A program made the position numbers and the translations under genes. Below are positions 26,267 to 28,441 of a stretch of 28,441 nucleotides of DNA, piece after piece. Within the stretch, counting starts at the first letter, position 1. Every line of letters starts with the position of its first letter. The DNA lies in NCBI GenBank assembly GCA_033557685.1, contig JAWQRN010000556.1, forward strand, positions 1 to 28,441, in the 5' to 3' direction. The notes under the pieces were generated by a model. That model was given only the letters and a program-made list of their open reading frames with translations. It was not told the origin of the DNA and ran no database searches. Origin of the DNA: Sperchopsis tessellata. Its lineage: Eukaryota > Arthropoda > Insecta > Coleoptera > Hydrophilidae.

Positions 26267-28441
26267 ATTTGGATGTTTGCCAATATTATATTACTATTAC
26301 CGTTATTTTTGCTCGTTGTGACTTGGACTAGCTTTTAGAAGTTTGTCAGGGCGAATTTTAAAAGATCCTTTAACATATGTACATGGTTTTGTAAATAGTT
26401 CTGACATAATACTATTTTTATAATAAAAAAATGATTTAGGCTATTATGTACATAGCTTATTTTAACACATTTTCAAAAAATGAATAATATAAGAAATACC
26501 AAAATTTCCAAACCTACCTACCTTTTTATTAGGTTTATGTTTTGTCATCAATTGCCGATTTGAAGCTAAAGAATCTAACATTTTTGATTTTTTTCGATTT
26601 GTTCAAGCAGTGGATTTAAAAAATACTATGTAGGTTTGAGGTATATTAAATAGAGAAATTGATTACAATTATCGATCAGAGGCGTAGCTACCATGGTGCA
26701 AGTGGTTTTATGTACATCTATTATTCACGGAATTTTAAGTGTTCAATATGGAAACAAAAATCACATGAATCAGTGATTTCAAAAATAGCTAGCCTAATAC
26801 GATCAATTTGCATCATTTTTTACCAGAAGTATTGAAACCTAAAATACTATATTCTTCAGCTTGCTATACGTTACTGATTTTTAGAAGCTACTTATTTTAT
26901 CCCTCCAATTTCATAGACGATTTTTTTCCAGATTTAAAATCAACCAGTTAGGTAGGAAAAAAGAAGCTGCTTAAAATAACAAAGTCAGCCCCGCTGTTTA
27001 GAAGCTGCTTTTTTTATAATGTAATTTGATGCAAAGGGTTTTAACAAATTCGAAAATCAACCTTTTGATTGGCAGAAACAAAAGAATCTGCATCTAAGAA
27101 GCGAAAGACGAACTATTAGTTGTGTAGACCTTTAATTATTTTTTTTTGTTAAATTCCAGACCCGGCGAGGGTGAGGGCCGATAGCAAATAACCATATGAG
27201 GGCTCATGAAGTTGCTTTGAGGTGCGCTTTTGACTTTTACAGCAATAAGATCATTATATTTGTGCGTCAATAGGTACTGGGATATTTGCGGTTTTCTAAA
27301 GCTGAGCCAAACCATTAATACCTTCTATTCCATGAGCGATATTTAAGATAAATCTTGAGATCCATTAAAATTTGTAAACTCATGCCAATTGTACCGATTC
27401 TATAAACTCAAAACAATATATCCCAAGATCTTGAAGGTTCTATAGTATTGTTTTTGAGGTAAGAAATTATTAGCTTTTGTGAGACTCCCTGTATAATTGT
27501 GGTCTATCAGTAACTTGAGGTAAAGATATGTGTGAAAATATCCTAAAATATGTTGCAATATTTGCTAAGCCTTGAGCCACATAATCTGTGGGTATGCAGA
27601 GCTAAACATAAATAGATTTAGGCCACTTGGACAAAATACAAGTCTAGGAGAATCCTACATTTCTAACCAGAAAGCAAATAGAAGTATCACATATCTGTAG
27701 TGGGCGACGGTTGACTGGAATGTTCTATAATTGTAAGGATCTGTCAACCATAGCTTTCAAGATTGGGATCAGCGTAATATTTTCGTAATGCTTTAGTACT
27801 AAATAAAATGAATCATCGGCTAGGCTTATTACACAATACTAGTAAGTATAAACGCCGCGATTAATGTCAACACCTTTTTTTGATGATAATATAGAAATTT
27901 TGGTAATTGTAGATATTGTGTGGTTGCGAGTAATATTTGGTAAAATCTCAAATAAAGTTGATATACAGTCAGTACTATGTAAAGCGATTAGTATGAATAT
28001 TGAAAACGGGTACAATTTAGACTTTTATTTTACAAATTATGATTGAATTTTGACAAGCGAAGACGTGAAAAAACCGTAAACGAAAAATTTATGTTGAACT
28101 AATTTAAATTTACTATTCGATGGACAGTCTTGTTAGTGTTTTAATTTTTTGCAAAATTGAAGTTTTAAATATTCTATAATTGTATAAATTCTCAAGAAAA
28201 ACTAATTTAAATGTTTTTTAGTTTTTATTTATTTTTTGTAAAACTGAGTTTTTGAATTTTATTATAAAACATAAAATCAGAACAAGAATCAAAATTTCAG
28301 TCGTACATGATACGATTAAGATTTTTGAGTTATTAAATATTTTTCGAAAATTACTTAGGATGTATAGTCAGCCATAAAATGTTTAGTAGGTGGCATGCTA
28401 TGCACAATGTTATTTAGGTAAATGTATTTTAAACAGTATAT

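Larger units (their letters stand above)
23452..28441. other. Large upstream intron, at least 5 kb
   Basis: The exon at 23310 begins in mid-Ig domain, so this region must be intron unless the missing half-domain exon was overlooked. It contains an ATGA microsatellite, two SINE copies in inverted orientation, a short TTAGG-like run and possible transposon end fragments. No gene on either strand was recognised. Confidence 0.6.

Noticed and set aside
27864..28046. 60-codon plus-strand frame
   Set aside because: AT-rich, no similarity recognised, no regulatory or splice context.

Overview
The window is a piece of an AT-rich insect nuclear genome. It carries part of one large muscle gene on the minus strand, which I identify as projectin (the twitchin-family gene bent, bt). 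I found 36 well-formed exons, about 1,650 codons, and three further exon-like copies that do not fit the reading frame. Adjacent exons agree in phase, and nearly all have GT/AG borders seen as AC...CT on the + strand. Neither end of the gene is present: the start lies beyond base 28441 and the Ig/Fn3 core and kinase lie beyond base 1.

Reading in the direction of transcription (high to low coordinates): 23452-28441 is intron or upstream sequence with an inverted pair of tRNA-derived SINEs. Bases 19839-23451 hold nine exons encoding the second half of one I-set Ig domain and six further Ig domains. A Lys/Glu-rich tail on the last of these leads into a long elastic PEVK-type region (about 19345 to 6554) of small phase-0 exons. 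Bases 646-4059 hold a more ordinary, Arg/Ser/Pro-rich linker (RRxS and RPGE motifs) that returns to phase 1, as expected before the next Ig domain.

The most unusual part is 8169-13987. A module of about 75 nt encoding a (V/L)RKYDPxAxVPxDD...P peptide has been duplicated repeatedly with its introns. Some copies are intact and at least two are decaying, by a nonsense codon, frameshifts or a lost splice acceptor. Next to it is a 132-codon exon made of degenerate five-residue DKP/EKP repeats. Uniform 0-0 phase means exons could be gained, lost or skipped without disturbing the frame. This fits the known role of the projectin PEVK region as a length-variable spring linking the Z band to the thick filament.

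The order of insect cannot be fixed from this sequence. The TTAGG-like runs, tRNA SINE and CCCTGTATA-type motifs are compatible with several orders. No bacterial-type genes, RNA genes, CRISPR arrays or complete transposons were recognised. All identifications are from reading the sequence; no search was run.
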